From NCBI GenBank assembly GCA_012295275.1, contig CM022673.1, positions 18,573,810 to 18,587,309 on the forward strand: a stretch of 13,500 nt of DNA, written 5' to 3'. The notes beneath the pieces were generated by a model that saw nothing but the letters and a program-made list of their open reading frames with translations, was not told the DNA's origin and did no database searches. The DNA is from Chrysomallon squamiferum. Lineage: Eukaryota > Mollusca > Gastropoda > Neomphalida > Peltospiridae. Of the stretch, positions 1 to 7,617 are shown one piece after another. A program made the position numbers and the translations under genes. Position 1 is the first letter of the stretch. Each line of letters starts with the position of its first letter.

Positions 1-358
1 AATGAAAAAATAAAATAAAACTATATATATATTCTATTCATTCTAAAGTGCTTTCAGAAACACTCAAGAAATGTGCCTCTAATACTTCAGCACATCTCAA
101 TATGAACACAGTTCTAAAATTCTAACTTAATGTGAACTGCGTCTTTCTGCAGATTTATGATTTAATTTATTAAAGAGAACGTGACTCTTTGAAGTTACAT
201 CTTCTTTTCTGTCGAGAGTTCACTTCACATTATTATCTGTCATTCTGTACTTCATTTATTAACAGTTCCTCTTTTACTGATTTGCATCTCTTTCGTCCTT
301 TTCAGTCTCTGTTCCTCATTTTCCATTTTTGTGTTTCTTTTATTTTTTCTACCCCCAC

Positions 359-360
<2 letters not shown>
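1..360. other. AT-rich flank, no gene seen
   Basis: No coding region or RNA gene is recognisable here. The last 150 bases become pyrimidine-rich on the plus strand and run into the CT microsatellite. Open frames crossing this stretch owe their length to that repeat and show no domain. Confidence 0.6.

Positions 361-430
<70 letters not shown>
361..430. repeat. (CT)35 dinucleotide microsatellite
   Basis: An uninterrupted run of 35 CT units ends exactly where a recognisable LINE ORF2 fragment begins. All three forward frames stay open across it as Ser-Leu runs, and the reverse frames as Arg-Glu runs, which creates false ORFs on both strands. Confidence 0.97.
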
Positions 431-435
<5 letters not shown>

Positions 436-607
436 ACGGACACAGTTACACATGTATGAAAAACTGTATAAATATGTCAGTACAAATTTGCGTCCTGTTT
501 GTCATCAAGATGTAGAAGATATGTTGCATTTGTTTTCATACTGTGATAAATTGTATTACCTTTTCTTTATTTTCAGTGAAATATATAATAAAAATAATAT
601 AGTTTAA
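431..607 (+). pseudogene. LINE ORF2 extreme C-terminus (zinc-finger-like), remnant
   Basis: The plus strand reads KLYKYVSTNLRPVCHQDVED, then MLHLFSYCDKLYYLFFIFSE, then a stop at 605-607. The pattern Cys-His-x-Asp-x-Glu-Asp-x-Leu-His-Leu-Phe-x-x-Cys is the short Cys/His segment found near the C-terminus of many LINE reverse transcriptases. A diverged form of the same segment (KLYKYSVVKTNLR) occurs on the minus strand at 7198-7293, which supports a repeat-family origin. It sits immediately 3' of the CT microsatellite, and no other RT domain precedes it, so this is a truncated fragment. The family call (L1/Tx1-like) is inferred from the other LINE pieces in the window. Confidence 0.65.
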
Positions 608-1029
608 AAGTTTTTATTTGTTATTATTATTATTTTCTAAAATTTCTCATGCTTTGGTATAATGGCAATCGAATGAGATGTATATAAATATTAAATCAGA
701 AAGACTAATTGATGCTTGTTGTAAGTCTTGACGATTCCACTAATAGATTTTTGAACAATGGTTATTGGAGTCAGCGCATCTCTCAACACTAACTTTCGAA
801 AACACCCCAAAAGTGAATATCAATTCCAGATTATAATAAATAAGTAGGCTGGTATAATCCTGATGTTATCCGACCATAGACGACCTTTCTTTTTATCTTT
901 CTAGCATCTTCATACAGCTATATCTGTCTTTTGGGCGACGTAATAGAAAAATACTTAAATCTGTGTCGTTTAAAAGCGTAAATAAAATCTGATTTATATT
1001 TTAATAACACACAACAGCTGTCTCCTTAA
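608..1029. other. AT-rich stretch, no gene seen
   Basis: No open frame of note, no RNA gene and no repeat beyond short ATT runs near 620-640 is visible. The right end merges into the minisatellite that follows. Confidence 0.55.
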
Positions 1030-1236
1030 AAAAATATCCAGGGAAAAGCCTATTTTAAAAATAAACAAATCTTGATTACATTTTCATTGATGATAAATAT
1101 GTGGTTATACAATTAATCACAATATAAAACAAAGGAAAAGCCTGTTAATTAAAAAAAATACTTGAGTACATATTTCACTGAAAATAAATATTAGGTCATA
1201 CAATTAATTATATTATAAAAACAAATGGAACATATC
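1030..1236. repeat. Minisatellite, about 91-base unit, two units plus a partial
   Basis: Two imperfect units are centred on CAATTAATCACAATATAAAAC (near 1110) and CAATTAATTATATTATAAAAAC (near 1201), 91 bases apart. Each includes GGAAAAGCCTGTT-like and TTTCATTGAAAATAAATAT-like segments, and a degraded unit starts near 1035. The same unit is expanded to four copies at 6869-7215. On the minus strand each unit reads LYDFIFIFSE-like peptide, matching the end of the LINE ORF2 fragment at 431-607, so the unit appears to derive from LINE 3' sequence. It lies directly downstream (minus strand) of a LINE remnant. Confidence 0.75.
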
Positions 1237-2020
1237 GTTGATGTTGCCAGAATATTTCTGCAACTGGAGTTTGAATTAACTTGGAAATTAAAACCATATA
1301 TATTAAATTTACAGTAATTGTTTTTACATCAATGAATTCTGTTCTAGTCTTTAGTAATAGATTTGGCCAGTGTAATACTTTAACTTCTATTTTAATTGCG
1401 GTTATCCATGCTTGAGGAAGAGAATTTAATATTAATTGATAAAGATATCAAAACTGTGAAAAAAAAATAAGTCGTGAAATGTCTCTTGAACTATTTCAGC
1501 TATTGCTGATATATTAAAGAATCCTGTAATAAATCCATGTGTTATATCAGTGACAGTAGTTATTACATAGTCAATGAAAAATTTCATAAATAACATTTTA
1601 CTTTCAGGCCTGATAAAAGGATTGTGAAATAAGGGTTGTGTTACTATTTGAGTAAAGTTTTCAGGGAAAATCCTTTCTCGACTGGAAACTATATCCCATC
1701 CGGAAAATAATTCTGAATAAAAAAGACTAATTCTTTGTAAAGCAGATTTATCATATAAAACTGAAAATACTGAATATGATAAATTCATATTTATGTATTT
1801 TTTAAGGAATTGTGTCATTGTAAATCTCCACACTGATTTAAATTCTTTATCAAAATATTTTTTAATAATTTAATTCGGAAAGCAATCTTTTTTAAGTCGA
1901 ACATCTTGCATCTTTAAACCTCCTGATTTTTTTCTATGAAGTCAACAAAATGTTCGAAACTGTAGCTTTTCCATTTAATGTCCATTTTATTTGTTTCCAT
2001 AAATTAATTAAATTGTTATT
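1237..2020 (-). pseudogene. LINE ORF2 (reverse transcriptase) C-terminal region, remnant
   Basis: Read right to left on the minus strand, the peptide runs SGGLKMQDVRL (near 1920), IAFRIKLLK, FDKEFKSVWRF, then IVTQPLFHNPFIRPESKMLF (near 1640), VTDITHGF, LNSLPQAWITAIKIEV (near 1400) and VAEIFWQHQR (near 1240). This order (GGL-M-D, then QPLFxNPxI, a xIxDI block, L-x-x-LPxxW, and a final A-x-x-FW) is typical of the region after the RT palm in L1/Tx1-like ORF2 proteins. The longest unbroken frame is 1432-1833. Frameshifts near 1885 and 1850 and a stop near 1435 show it is dead. The endonuclease and catalytic RT palm are absent. A diverged second copy lies at 7618-8340 on the same strand. It sits just downstream of the galaxin-like gene, in the same orientation. 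The exact left and right limits are uncertain by tens of bases. Confidence 0.8.
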
Positions 2021-2075
2021 CTTTTCTATTTTTCTTTCCACATAAGATTTTCACACGTATATTTGTTAAATTATA

Positions 2076-2081
2076 TTTATT
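2076..2081 (-). terminator. Candidate polyadenylation signal AATAAA
   Basis: AATAAA occurs on the minus strand about 60 bases beyond the stop codon of the galaxin-like gene, before the LINE remnant begins. The position is sensible for a short 3' UTR, but such hexamers are frequent by chance in DNA this AT-rich. Confidence 0.4.
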
Positions 2082-2140
2082 ATGTTAGTATTCTTCTTAT
2101 TGAACTGGACTGCAAGTTTTCCATTCGTATTTGTTTTCTT

Positions 2141-2372
2141 CTAGCAAATATAGCCGTTGCAGCAGTTGTTGAATTTTGCGTCATAGCCTCGTGTTCCACA
2201 ACATGCAGGACGTAGTCCACTTCTGGGGACAATGTTTCCCCCGCAGCACATGTTGAATGTTCCATCATATCCTCGTCTTCCACAACATGCAGGACGTAGT
2301 CCAATTTTGGGGACAACCTTTCCCTCACAGCACATCCTGAATGTTGGACTGTAGCTGCTGTGGCCGCATACA
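2141..2372 (-). repeat. Tandem 84-base galaxin repeat units in exon 2
   Basis: Exon 2 is built from an 84-base unit present about 2.7 times. The segment GGACTACGTCCTGCATGTTG continuing through TGGAA is identical in the two unit junctions (near 2280-2305 and 2196-2221), and the downstream CGAGG-TATGA segment is nearly so. Identity at silent sites implies recent duplication or conversion of units inside the exon, not only protein-level selection. Confidence 0.85.
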
Positions 2373-2423
2373 GCTGTATTTCAAAATAATGACATTTACA
2401 TATTTTCTTTACTATTATCTAGT

Positions 2424-2514
<91 letters not shown>

Positions 2515-2770
2515 TTATATATATATAATTAATGTATTAAAATATATATAATATATATTAAAATATATATATTATATATCGATCTATGTGTACATGTAAT
2601 AATATTAAAACAATAACCTGGAAGAGTTCAAAATGTATGTAGCCTGTATATTTCTGTAATCAAATAAGAAAATTACCTTTTGGAAATACCAACGCTGATG
2701 CTCCCCATAGCTGAATGCACGTTATTATTAATAGAGCTACACAAAAAGCCAAAAGAGAAATATTCCTCAT
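2141..2770 (-). CDS. Secreted galaxin-like protein, two exons, 108 residues
   Basis: The coding sequence is join of exon 1 (2770 down to 2677, 94 bases) and exon 2 (2373 down to 2141, 233 bases), on the minus strand. Exon 1 starts MRNISLLAFCVALLIITCIQ and ends in an Ala-Ser-Ala signal-peptidase-like site near residue 26, so the product should enter the secretory pathway. Exon 1 ends AAAAG|GTAATT; exon 2 follows AAATACAG. The split codon G+CT gives Ala32 and leaves no stop. Residues 33-108 hold three galaxin-type units of 28 residues with the pattern CCGxRGYDxxFNxCCxGxxVPxxGLRPA. The first begins VCG, and the third stops early at CCNGYIC, just before TAG. The mature part has 12 cysteines, mostly in pairs. 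Galaxins are known from coral skeletal matrix, and short galaxins are known from squid, where one (EsGal1 of Euprymna scolopes) has been linked to antibacterial activity at the symbiotic organ. Role here is inferred: extracellular, disulfide-rich matrix or defence protein. Further 5' non-coding exons cannot be excluded. Confidence 0.87.
2426..2512. repeat. (TC)43 microsatellite in the galaxin intron
   Basis: An unbroken TC/GA run of 87 bases is followed by AT-rich sequence. On the transcribed strand it is a GA-repeat lying roughly 50 bases from the 3' splice site. The duplicated copy near 9620 has only a short CA tract at the matching edge. Confidence 0.96.
2513..2580. repeat. Imperfect AT-rich simple repeat
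   Basis: Interrupted TATATA/ATTAAAATATATA runs directly follow the TC microsatellite, still inside the intron. Confidence 0.85.
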
Positions 2771-2805
2771 TTCGTTTTTTTTAATTATTATTATTTTTTT
2801 TATCT
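2771..2805 (-). promoter_or_regulatory. Possible 5' UTR with 3' splice site upstream of the galaxin start
   Basis: On the minus strand, CTTTTTTTCTCTACAG ends at 2804 and the ATG follows 33 bases later. A pyrimidine tract with CAG is a good acceptor, so the start exon may be preceded by a 5' UTR intron. The duplicated copy keeps an acceptor-like TTTCTACCAACAG at the same place (ends 9855). A matching donor-like GTAAGT lies at 3279-3274 in copy A and at 10028-10023 in copy B. No transcript evidence is available. Confidence 0.35.
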
Positions 2806-2865
2806 GTAGAGAAAAAAAGAAGATATTATTTATAATATTAATAAAGTAATATACAATACTTTCTT

Positions 2866-2875
2866 ATTTATATAA
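2866..2875 (-). promoter_or_regulatory. TATA-box-like TATATAAATA
   Basis: A TATATAAATA motif lies about 96 bases upstream of the galaxin ATG on the minus strand. Copy B has no such motif at the matching place. It competes with the 5' UTR intron model, and AT-rich context makes chance occurrence likely. Confidence 0.25.
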
Positions 2876-3094
2876 CTGCAGAAGCCCATGAAATGGCAAA
2901 TATTTTTAACTTCTAATGGTTTAATGTTATAACACTGTAATATTCTTAATTTTAATGATACAAAGATCAAATCGGAAACATCCAAGTTGGAAATAATAAA
3001 AATTAAACAAAGAAACATCCTTGTTGCCTAATAGAGGGTTCTAAATTAATAATACTTTCCAAAGCCTATAATCTCTCTCTAATGGATAATCCTA

Positions 3095-3155
3095 CGTACT
3101 ACTATTACTACTACTAATACTACTACTACTAATACTACTACTAATAATAATAATG
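3095..3155. repeat. TAC/TAA trinucleotide microsatellite
   Basis: Interrupted TAC and TAA units. At the matching site copy B carries an AAT/ATT array (9938-9965), so the trinucleotide site predates the duplication and has since changed sequence. Confidence 0.9.
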
Positions 3156-3566
3156 TAAAACACATACATGGAAAAAACGATCATGCGACATTTGAGACAA
3201 CGATGTAAGAAAATCGATAATATAATAGATTTATAAATGTTCTGTTGCTAAACTATGCAAATTAGGCAGTATTACTTACTACTAACCTGAAGATCCTGGA
3301 TCTGTTATTACAGAGGTGGATAATTCGATCGAAAGCTTTATAGCTGTTAAAACAAAATCAAAATTTAAAACTTTGATACGACATCTGAGAACTGTGGCCA
3401 ATGAACATTTGTCATAATTCCAATAGGCGGACAGCTTCTGCACATCAGTCTAAGTGATAAACAATATGAGTTGAAAGGTGACATAAATGTCTCAGCGCAT
3501 CTACATGTGGTTAAACATACCCATCTATTTCGTTTGATTAACTGCTACATGTCTATCACAAGTTTA

Positions 3567-3575
3567 GACACACAC

Positions 3576-3618
<43 letters not shown>

Positions 3619-3626
3619 CCACACAT
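3567..3626. repeat. (CA)n microsatellite
   Basis: A CA run of about 28 units with small interruptions. Copy B has a CA tract at the comparable location (10395-10424). Confidence 0.95.
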
Positions 3627-3689
3627 AGTGAATATATTTCTAATATTATATAATATATTTTCGGGGACAGATTAAAGGAGTAATCGTTC

Positions 3690-4010
3690 TCAGCAGAATG
3701 AAAATAATTATGTTAATATACGTTTTAAGCTATGTTTTGTATTAAACAATATGCTGTTAGTGACACAGAATATACTGGAAACTTAACCCACCAAAGCAAG
3801 TGCGTACAAATTTTGCCAAAGAGCGCTGCCGAACTCTTATTACAGCAAGGCCAAAGTTTCAAGATTATCTTTCGTGACCTCAATGTATATGAAAAGGACC
3901 CGCTTGTCTTGTCGTTTGTTTTTCTTCAGAACCTCACTTTCCTCTGTGGGCCCGAGTACAATTATTGTATTCCCGCGGAATCGAAAAGTTAATCCAGCAA
4001 GAGCAGCCTG
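3690..4010. other. Duplicated non-coding block upstream of galaxin
   Basis: This stretch aligns well with 10670-10990 (for example TGCTGTTAGTGACACAGA, CACCAAAGCAAGTG, CTCGTCGTTTG-like and CTTTCCTCTGTGG segments). An open frame of 86 codons from 3732 exists here, but copy B breaks it with a stop (TGC to TGA at the AAGCAAGTG position) and frame changes, so I treat it as non-coding. It may be upstream regulatory DNA of the galaxin gene or just neutral duplicated sequence. Confidence 0.5.
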
Positions 4011-4735
4011 ATAGTTTTCGAAACTGCGTTTATCTTTCGTGTGAGAGAGAGCGCTTGCATAATATTATTTTATTTTTATAATTTGGGGTGTTTATTTATT
4101 TACTTATTTATTTTACTTTTCTATTTATCGGTTATCTTTTCATCTATGAAAGGTAAGTGATTAATAATTACTTTTTTCACTTAAAATAAAGAAAAATAAA
4201 CGAAAAAAGAACAATATATAAAAATTGTGTGGAAAAAGCACAATGTAAAAATAATAATTAAAAAAATGTATTTTAGAAAATAAAAATGTACTGATAGATG
4301 GTATGTTACGGCTGAAATATAATGCTGTTCCATTTGTTCTACGACATCGCATGAGACGTATAATAATCTTTACACTGTCGATGATATTAGCTAGTGGTGC
4401 ACGTGAAAACGTATTACTGCTACAGCTGCTGTTCTCAGCACACTGATTACAATGACAAATTATAATAGTAACTTGTTTCAGTCCATTTTTAATAGTACAG
4501 ATAATTTTAAAACAAAACACATCTATACAGATTAAACTTATTTTTACATTTTCTGAGCTTCTTTTAATTTTCTACTACATGTTTCTGATCCCGAAAAAAT
4601 TAATGTAACTTGTTATGTTCCTAAGCAATGTCTCAAGTAGTGTTTGTGCGTTAATTAACCGAAGTTCTAACTCAAGCTTGATTTAACTTTGGCACATCTT
4701 CCAGTTTCATATCTACCGACAGAATCAAATATTTA
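4011..4735. other. Duplicated AT-rich stretch, no gene seen
   Basis: Aligns with about 11160-11930 in copy B, with TTTA repeats near 4090-4115 and 11209-11233. A 119-codon open frame on the minus strand (4161-4520) has no recognisable domain and low-complexity Phe-rich ends, so no gene is called. Confidence 0.5.
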
Positions 4736-4737
4736 GG

Positions 4738-4840
4738 AGGTGTTGTTTTTGTTGTTGTTTCTTTTGTTTGTTTTTGTTTATTTTGTTTTTGATCATTGTT
4801 GTTGTTGTTGTTGTTCTTTTTCTTTATTTTTTTTTTAATT
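4738..4840. repeat. GTT-rich simple repeat, copy A only
   Basis: TGTTGTTTTTGTTGTTG-like sequence with a clean (TTG) run at 4796-4815. Copy B lacks it, passing from TTTAGTAGGA to TTTTTTAAAGACCAG, so it was gained in A or lost in B. Confidence 0.85.
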
Positions 4841-4856
4841 TGGGGTGGGTTCAAAA

Positions 4857-5019
4857 CCAGATGAACAACAAGTTTAATAGAAATATATTGTATTTACTAA
4901 AGGAACGTATTAACTCATGATTTTCTCAGTATTTAGTTTTACTGCCATGTTTCAGTGACTGCCACTAATTACCTAGACATGATATTTTTTTATTATTCAG
5001 TGTTGATTTCTTTTGTCCA
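4857..5019. repeat. High-identity end of the duplication, copy A
   Basis: Compared with 11936-12097 there are four substitutions and one single-base indel over about 163 bases, roughly 97% identity. Sequence similarity stops abruptly after TTTGTCCA in both copies, marking the duplication boundary or the end of an interspersed element. Confidence 0.88.
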
Positions 5020-5443
5020 ATCATAATGTTTGTGCATGTGCCATTGTTGTTTATTTTTATTTCTCTCTATTTATTAACAATATTAACACCACATAACATT
5101 GTTTGTTTTAAATTTTATGTGAACATAGCTTTGTAAAACAATATCAAATTGTGATTATTAATAATTTCCCAACAATAATAATTCATATAGTACAATTATA
5201 TACAAATTAATATCAGTTTTAAAAATATTAAGTATATAATGATAATCGACAGTTTTTGGTTTTCGACCCATAAAACATATAATCCACCTCCAAGCTTTTA
5301 TTAATGCCCCGAAAACTGGAATCAACATGTAGGTCCACCTATCCAGTTTGTCAACCTGTGATCAAGTTAAAATGAAATAAAAATGTGTTTCTTTCTTAAA
5401 ATGCTTTGATTGGTTGAAGTTCCGAAGTGACTGACACTTGTGG

Positions 5444-5445
<2 letters not shown>
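5020..5445. other. AT-rich unique stretch, no gene seen
   Basis: No coding or RNA gene is apparent. A short less AT-rich patch near 5270-5360 (CCACCTCCAAGC, GTAGGTCCACC) shows no recognised motif. Confidence 0.5.
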
Positions 5446-5505
<60 letters not shown>

Positions 5506-5520
5506 CTATATATATATATT
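5446..5520. repeat. (CA)29 microsatellite followed by TA run
   Basis: CA units run from 5446 to 5504, followed by a short TATATATATA tract to 5519. Confidence 0.96.
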
Positions 5521-5717
5521 TGAATACTTTTGAATATTTATTTTACTATATTAAAGAGAGAAACTGACTTCCATTTATGGTGGCTTCGTGTGTCAGCTTA
5601 TCTTCTGGAAAGTTTTTGTTTTAACTTAATATTATATCTTTGGAGAAAAAACAACACAGAAAGCAGAAGAAAACATTGCAACTATGCATTTAAGAAACGA
5701 ATAATGAAGATATGACG

Positions 5718-6243
5718 TAACTCTGGATGATATTATTAATGCCAGACAGATTTCGGAAAATGATGAAATGGAATTGAAAGGAATAAAAATGAAAGCTAGA
5801 GTTTTACATTCTGAAACAGTTGTATCATCTTTACATTTGCCTGCGTACAAAGACGATGAAATCATAAAGGTAAAACTAAAATTTTGATTTTAACACCTAT
5901 TAATAGAGTTTATAAAGGAACCAAAATTGCTGATGGAACAAGATATGTAATTTCCATCAGAAGTAAAAAGTTTACCATACTCCATGAAGTTTAGGACAGT
6001 TGAAGCGACAGAATATTTTTTTGTTTTACACGATCATCAACTGAAAGTGTGTTATAATTGTACGGCTTACAGTCATGTACTCAAGGATTGCCCAAATATA
6101 ACATGTCATTATTGTAAAGAAAAAGAACATTTTGCAAGAAATGCCCTAAAACCTTTCTTTGTGAAAAATGTGGGAAAAAGAAAATGAATGTGATATTAGA
6201 CAGTTTACCAGACCCCAAACTGCTGAAAACATCTGAGGACTGA
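5718..6243 (+). pseudogene. LINE ORF1 remnant with CCHC zinc knuckles
   Basis: Three frames carry successive parts of one protein. Frame one (to 5887) reads VTLDDIINARQISENDEMEL, then a block ending LHLPAYKDDEIIKVKLK. Frame two (from about 5881) reads LILTPINRVYKGTKIADGTR. Frame three (about 5952-6187) reads FPSEVKSLPYSMKFRTVEAT, then HDHQLKVCYNCTAYSHVLKD and CPNITCHYCKEKEHFAR. A further frameshift near 6140 is needed for CPKTFLCEKCGKKK, giving a third partial knuckle, with a stop at 6241. LPAY-D-EI, RVxxGTxIADGTR, and KSLPYSxKF followed by Cys-x2-Cys-x4-His-x4-Cys knuckles are hallmarks of the ORF1 (RNA-binding, gag-like) protein of L1/Tx1-type LINEs and of the related ZCCHC3-like proteins. 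At least three frameshifts show it is inactive. It is on the opposite strand to the two large ORF2 remnants. Confidence 0.8.
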
Positions 6244-6300
6244 ACAGTCAAGAATTGATTTATTTTTAGTTTCTAAAAATATATTACAATTTGTAAGTAA

Positions 6301-6360
6301 TGTATGTATATAATGTATGTATGTATGTATGTATGTGTGTGTGTGTGTGTACATACATAC

Positions 6361-6418
<58 letters not shown>
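6301..6418. repeat. Compound TATG/TG/CATA/AT microsatellite
   Basis: The run goes GTAT repeats, then (GT)n, then ACATACATAC, then an AT run from 6371 to 6418. The GTAT and ATAC halves are inverted complements around the GT core, and the AT run is self-complementary, so both could extrude as hairpins. Confidence 0.93.
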
Positions 6419-6420
<2 letters not shown>

Positions 6421-6868
6421 TATATTTTTTGCTAGCCATCTAAATTGAAGTTGAAGTATTTAAGTTGAAGCTTCTTATATGGAAAATATCCTTATTAAAT
6501 TGTTTTTATTTTCTATAAGATATATTATCTTTTACTATCATTCTTCAACAGGATATTTGTATTTTAAATGATTATCTTTTAAAGTGATTAAAATATTATT
6601 TTTTATATATTTGCTAATACATTTTCCCATTCTGTTTTGTGAAAACATAATACCATTTGAGAATTTCAAAGTATTTTTGGATGAAGTATTTAAAAAAGGT
6701 AATTATGTTCATTTAGGATCTTTTTAATTCTGCTAATTTTCTCCTATTGAAAAAAGTAACTCTGTATATACAAAGTTACGTGTTTACGAGTCTATACATG
6801 ACAGCCGATAAGTAGCAATCTCTTTAAAACAGTCCCAGGTAAAGTCTCTTTAGAAAAAAAAATAATAA
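6419..6868. other. AT-rich stretch, no gene assigned
   Basis: The only possibly non-random item is a 51-codon open frame on the plus strand (6572-6724) containing CENIIPFENFKVFLDEVFKK. It lacks a start of its own at a sensible place, and I do not recognise it. It may be more LINE debris. Confidence 0.4.
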
Positions 6869-7215
6869 TATAAATTTTAAAAATATATCCTTTTTATTAT
6901 ATATTTCATTGAAAACAAATATGAGGTCATACAATTAATCACAGTATAAAAACAAGGAAAAGCCTGTTTTAAAAAAAAAGAAACTTGAGTACATATTTCA
7001 TTGAAATTAATATGAAGTCATACAATTCATTACAAGATAAAAACAAGGAAAAGCATGTTTTTAAAAGACGGCGTAAATATCTCACTGAAAATAAATATGA
7101 AGTCATACAATTAATCACAGTATACAAACAAGGAAAAACCTGTCAAAAAAAAAAAGAAGCGTTTTATCTCATTGAAAATAAATATGAGGTCATACAATTA
7201 ATGACAGTGTGAAAA
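6869..7215. repeat. Minisatellite, 85-91-base unit, about four units
   Basis: Units repeat the core TTGAAAATAAATATGAGGTC, then ATACAATTAATCACAGTATA, AAAACAAGGAAAAGCCTGTTTTAAAA. The AATTAATC-type core starts at 6933, 7024, 7109 and 7196, giving spacings of 91, 85 and 87 bases. The same unit occurs twice at 1030-1236. The leftmost boundary is approximate. The right edge overlaps the LINE ORF2 end at 7198, matching the proposed origin of the unit from LINE 3' sequence. Confidence 0.88.
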
Positions 7216-7293
7216 AAGGAACATACATTCTACGTTTTGATGAAAAACAGTGCGCAGATTTGTTTTCACAACACTATATTTATATAGTTTTAC
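7198..7293 (-). pseudogene. LINE ORF2 extreme C-terminus, second fragment
   Basis: On the minus strand it reads KLYKYSVVKTNLRTVFHQNV then ECMFLFSHCH and a stop at 7198. It parallels KLYKYVSTNLRPVCHQDVED of the plus-strand fragment at 431-607, with the first Cys replaced by Phe. On the minus strand it lies between a microsatellite (upstream) and the minisatellite (downstream). Confidence 0.68.
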
Positions 7294-7550
<257 letters not shown>

Positions 7551-7617
7551 TAATTTAATCAGTATATATCATTTCTGATGTTTTATCCATGTAATGTAAT
7601 GTTTTCTAAAAGGTAAT

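Larger units (their letters stand above)
2374..2676 (-). other. Intron of galaxin-like gene, phase 1, 303 bases
   Basis: On the minus strand the intron begins GTAATTTTC and ends TTTGAAATACAG. It separates the signal peptide exon from the repeat exon, and phase 1 introns at that position are common in secreted modular genes. It contains a GA/CT microsatellite of 87 bases and an AT-rich tract next to it. Its donor-proximal part (2598-2676) is also present in the duplicated copy near 9630-9727. Confidence 0.82.
2598..5019. repeat. Segmental duplication, copy A (contains galaxin exon 1)
   Basis: This interval aligns in the same order and orientation with 9630-12097, offset by about 7.0-7.1 kb. 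Shared landmarks include AATATTAAAACAATAACCTGG (2601; CAATCACCTGG at 9643), exon 1, TCTCTCTAATGGATAA (3073; 9914), TATTACTTACTACTAAC (3270; 10019), ATTCCAATAGGCGG (3417; 10373), CAGCAGAATGAAAATAATTA (3691; 10671), TGCTGTTAGTGACACAGA (3751; 10730) and the block at 4857-5019. Similarity outside that last block is moderate, with many indels and microsatellite length changes. In copy A this DNA holds galaxin exon 1, part of the intron, and the upstream region where a promoter would lie. Confidence 0.88.

Noticed and set aside
189-607. Ser-Leu and Arg-Glu open frames of 63-108 codons
   Set aside because: They owe their length to the CT microsatellite, which has no stop in these frames; only the part after 430 carries recognisable LINE sequence.
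2080-2328. Alternative 82-codon minus-strand frame over the galaxin exon
   Set aside because: It is a shadow of the galaxin frame; only the CCG-repeat frame matches a protein family and splices in phase with exon 1.
3732-3992. 86-codon plus-strand open frame starting MFCIKQYAVS
   Set aside because: The duplicated copy at 10700-10990 has a stop and frame changes at matching positions, so there is no sign of coding constraint.
4161-4520. 119-codon minus-strand open frame
   Set aside because: No domain, biased composition, and the frame is not kept in copy B.
6985-7212. 75-codon frame with repeated ENKYEVIQLITVYKQGK-like units
   Set aside because: The protein repeat is just the minisatellite read in frame; the opposite strand matches LINE ORF2, and the unit lengths (85, 87, 91) do not keep frame.
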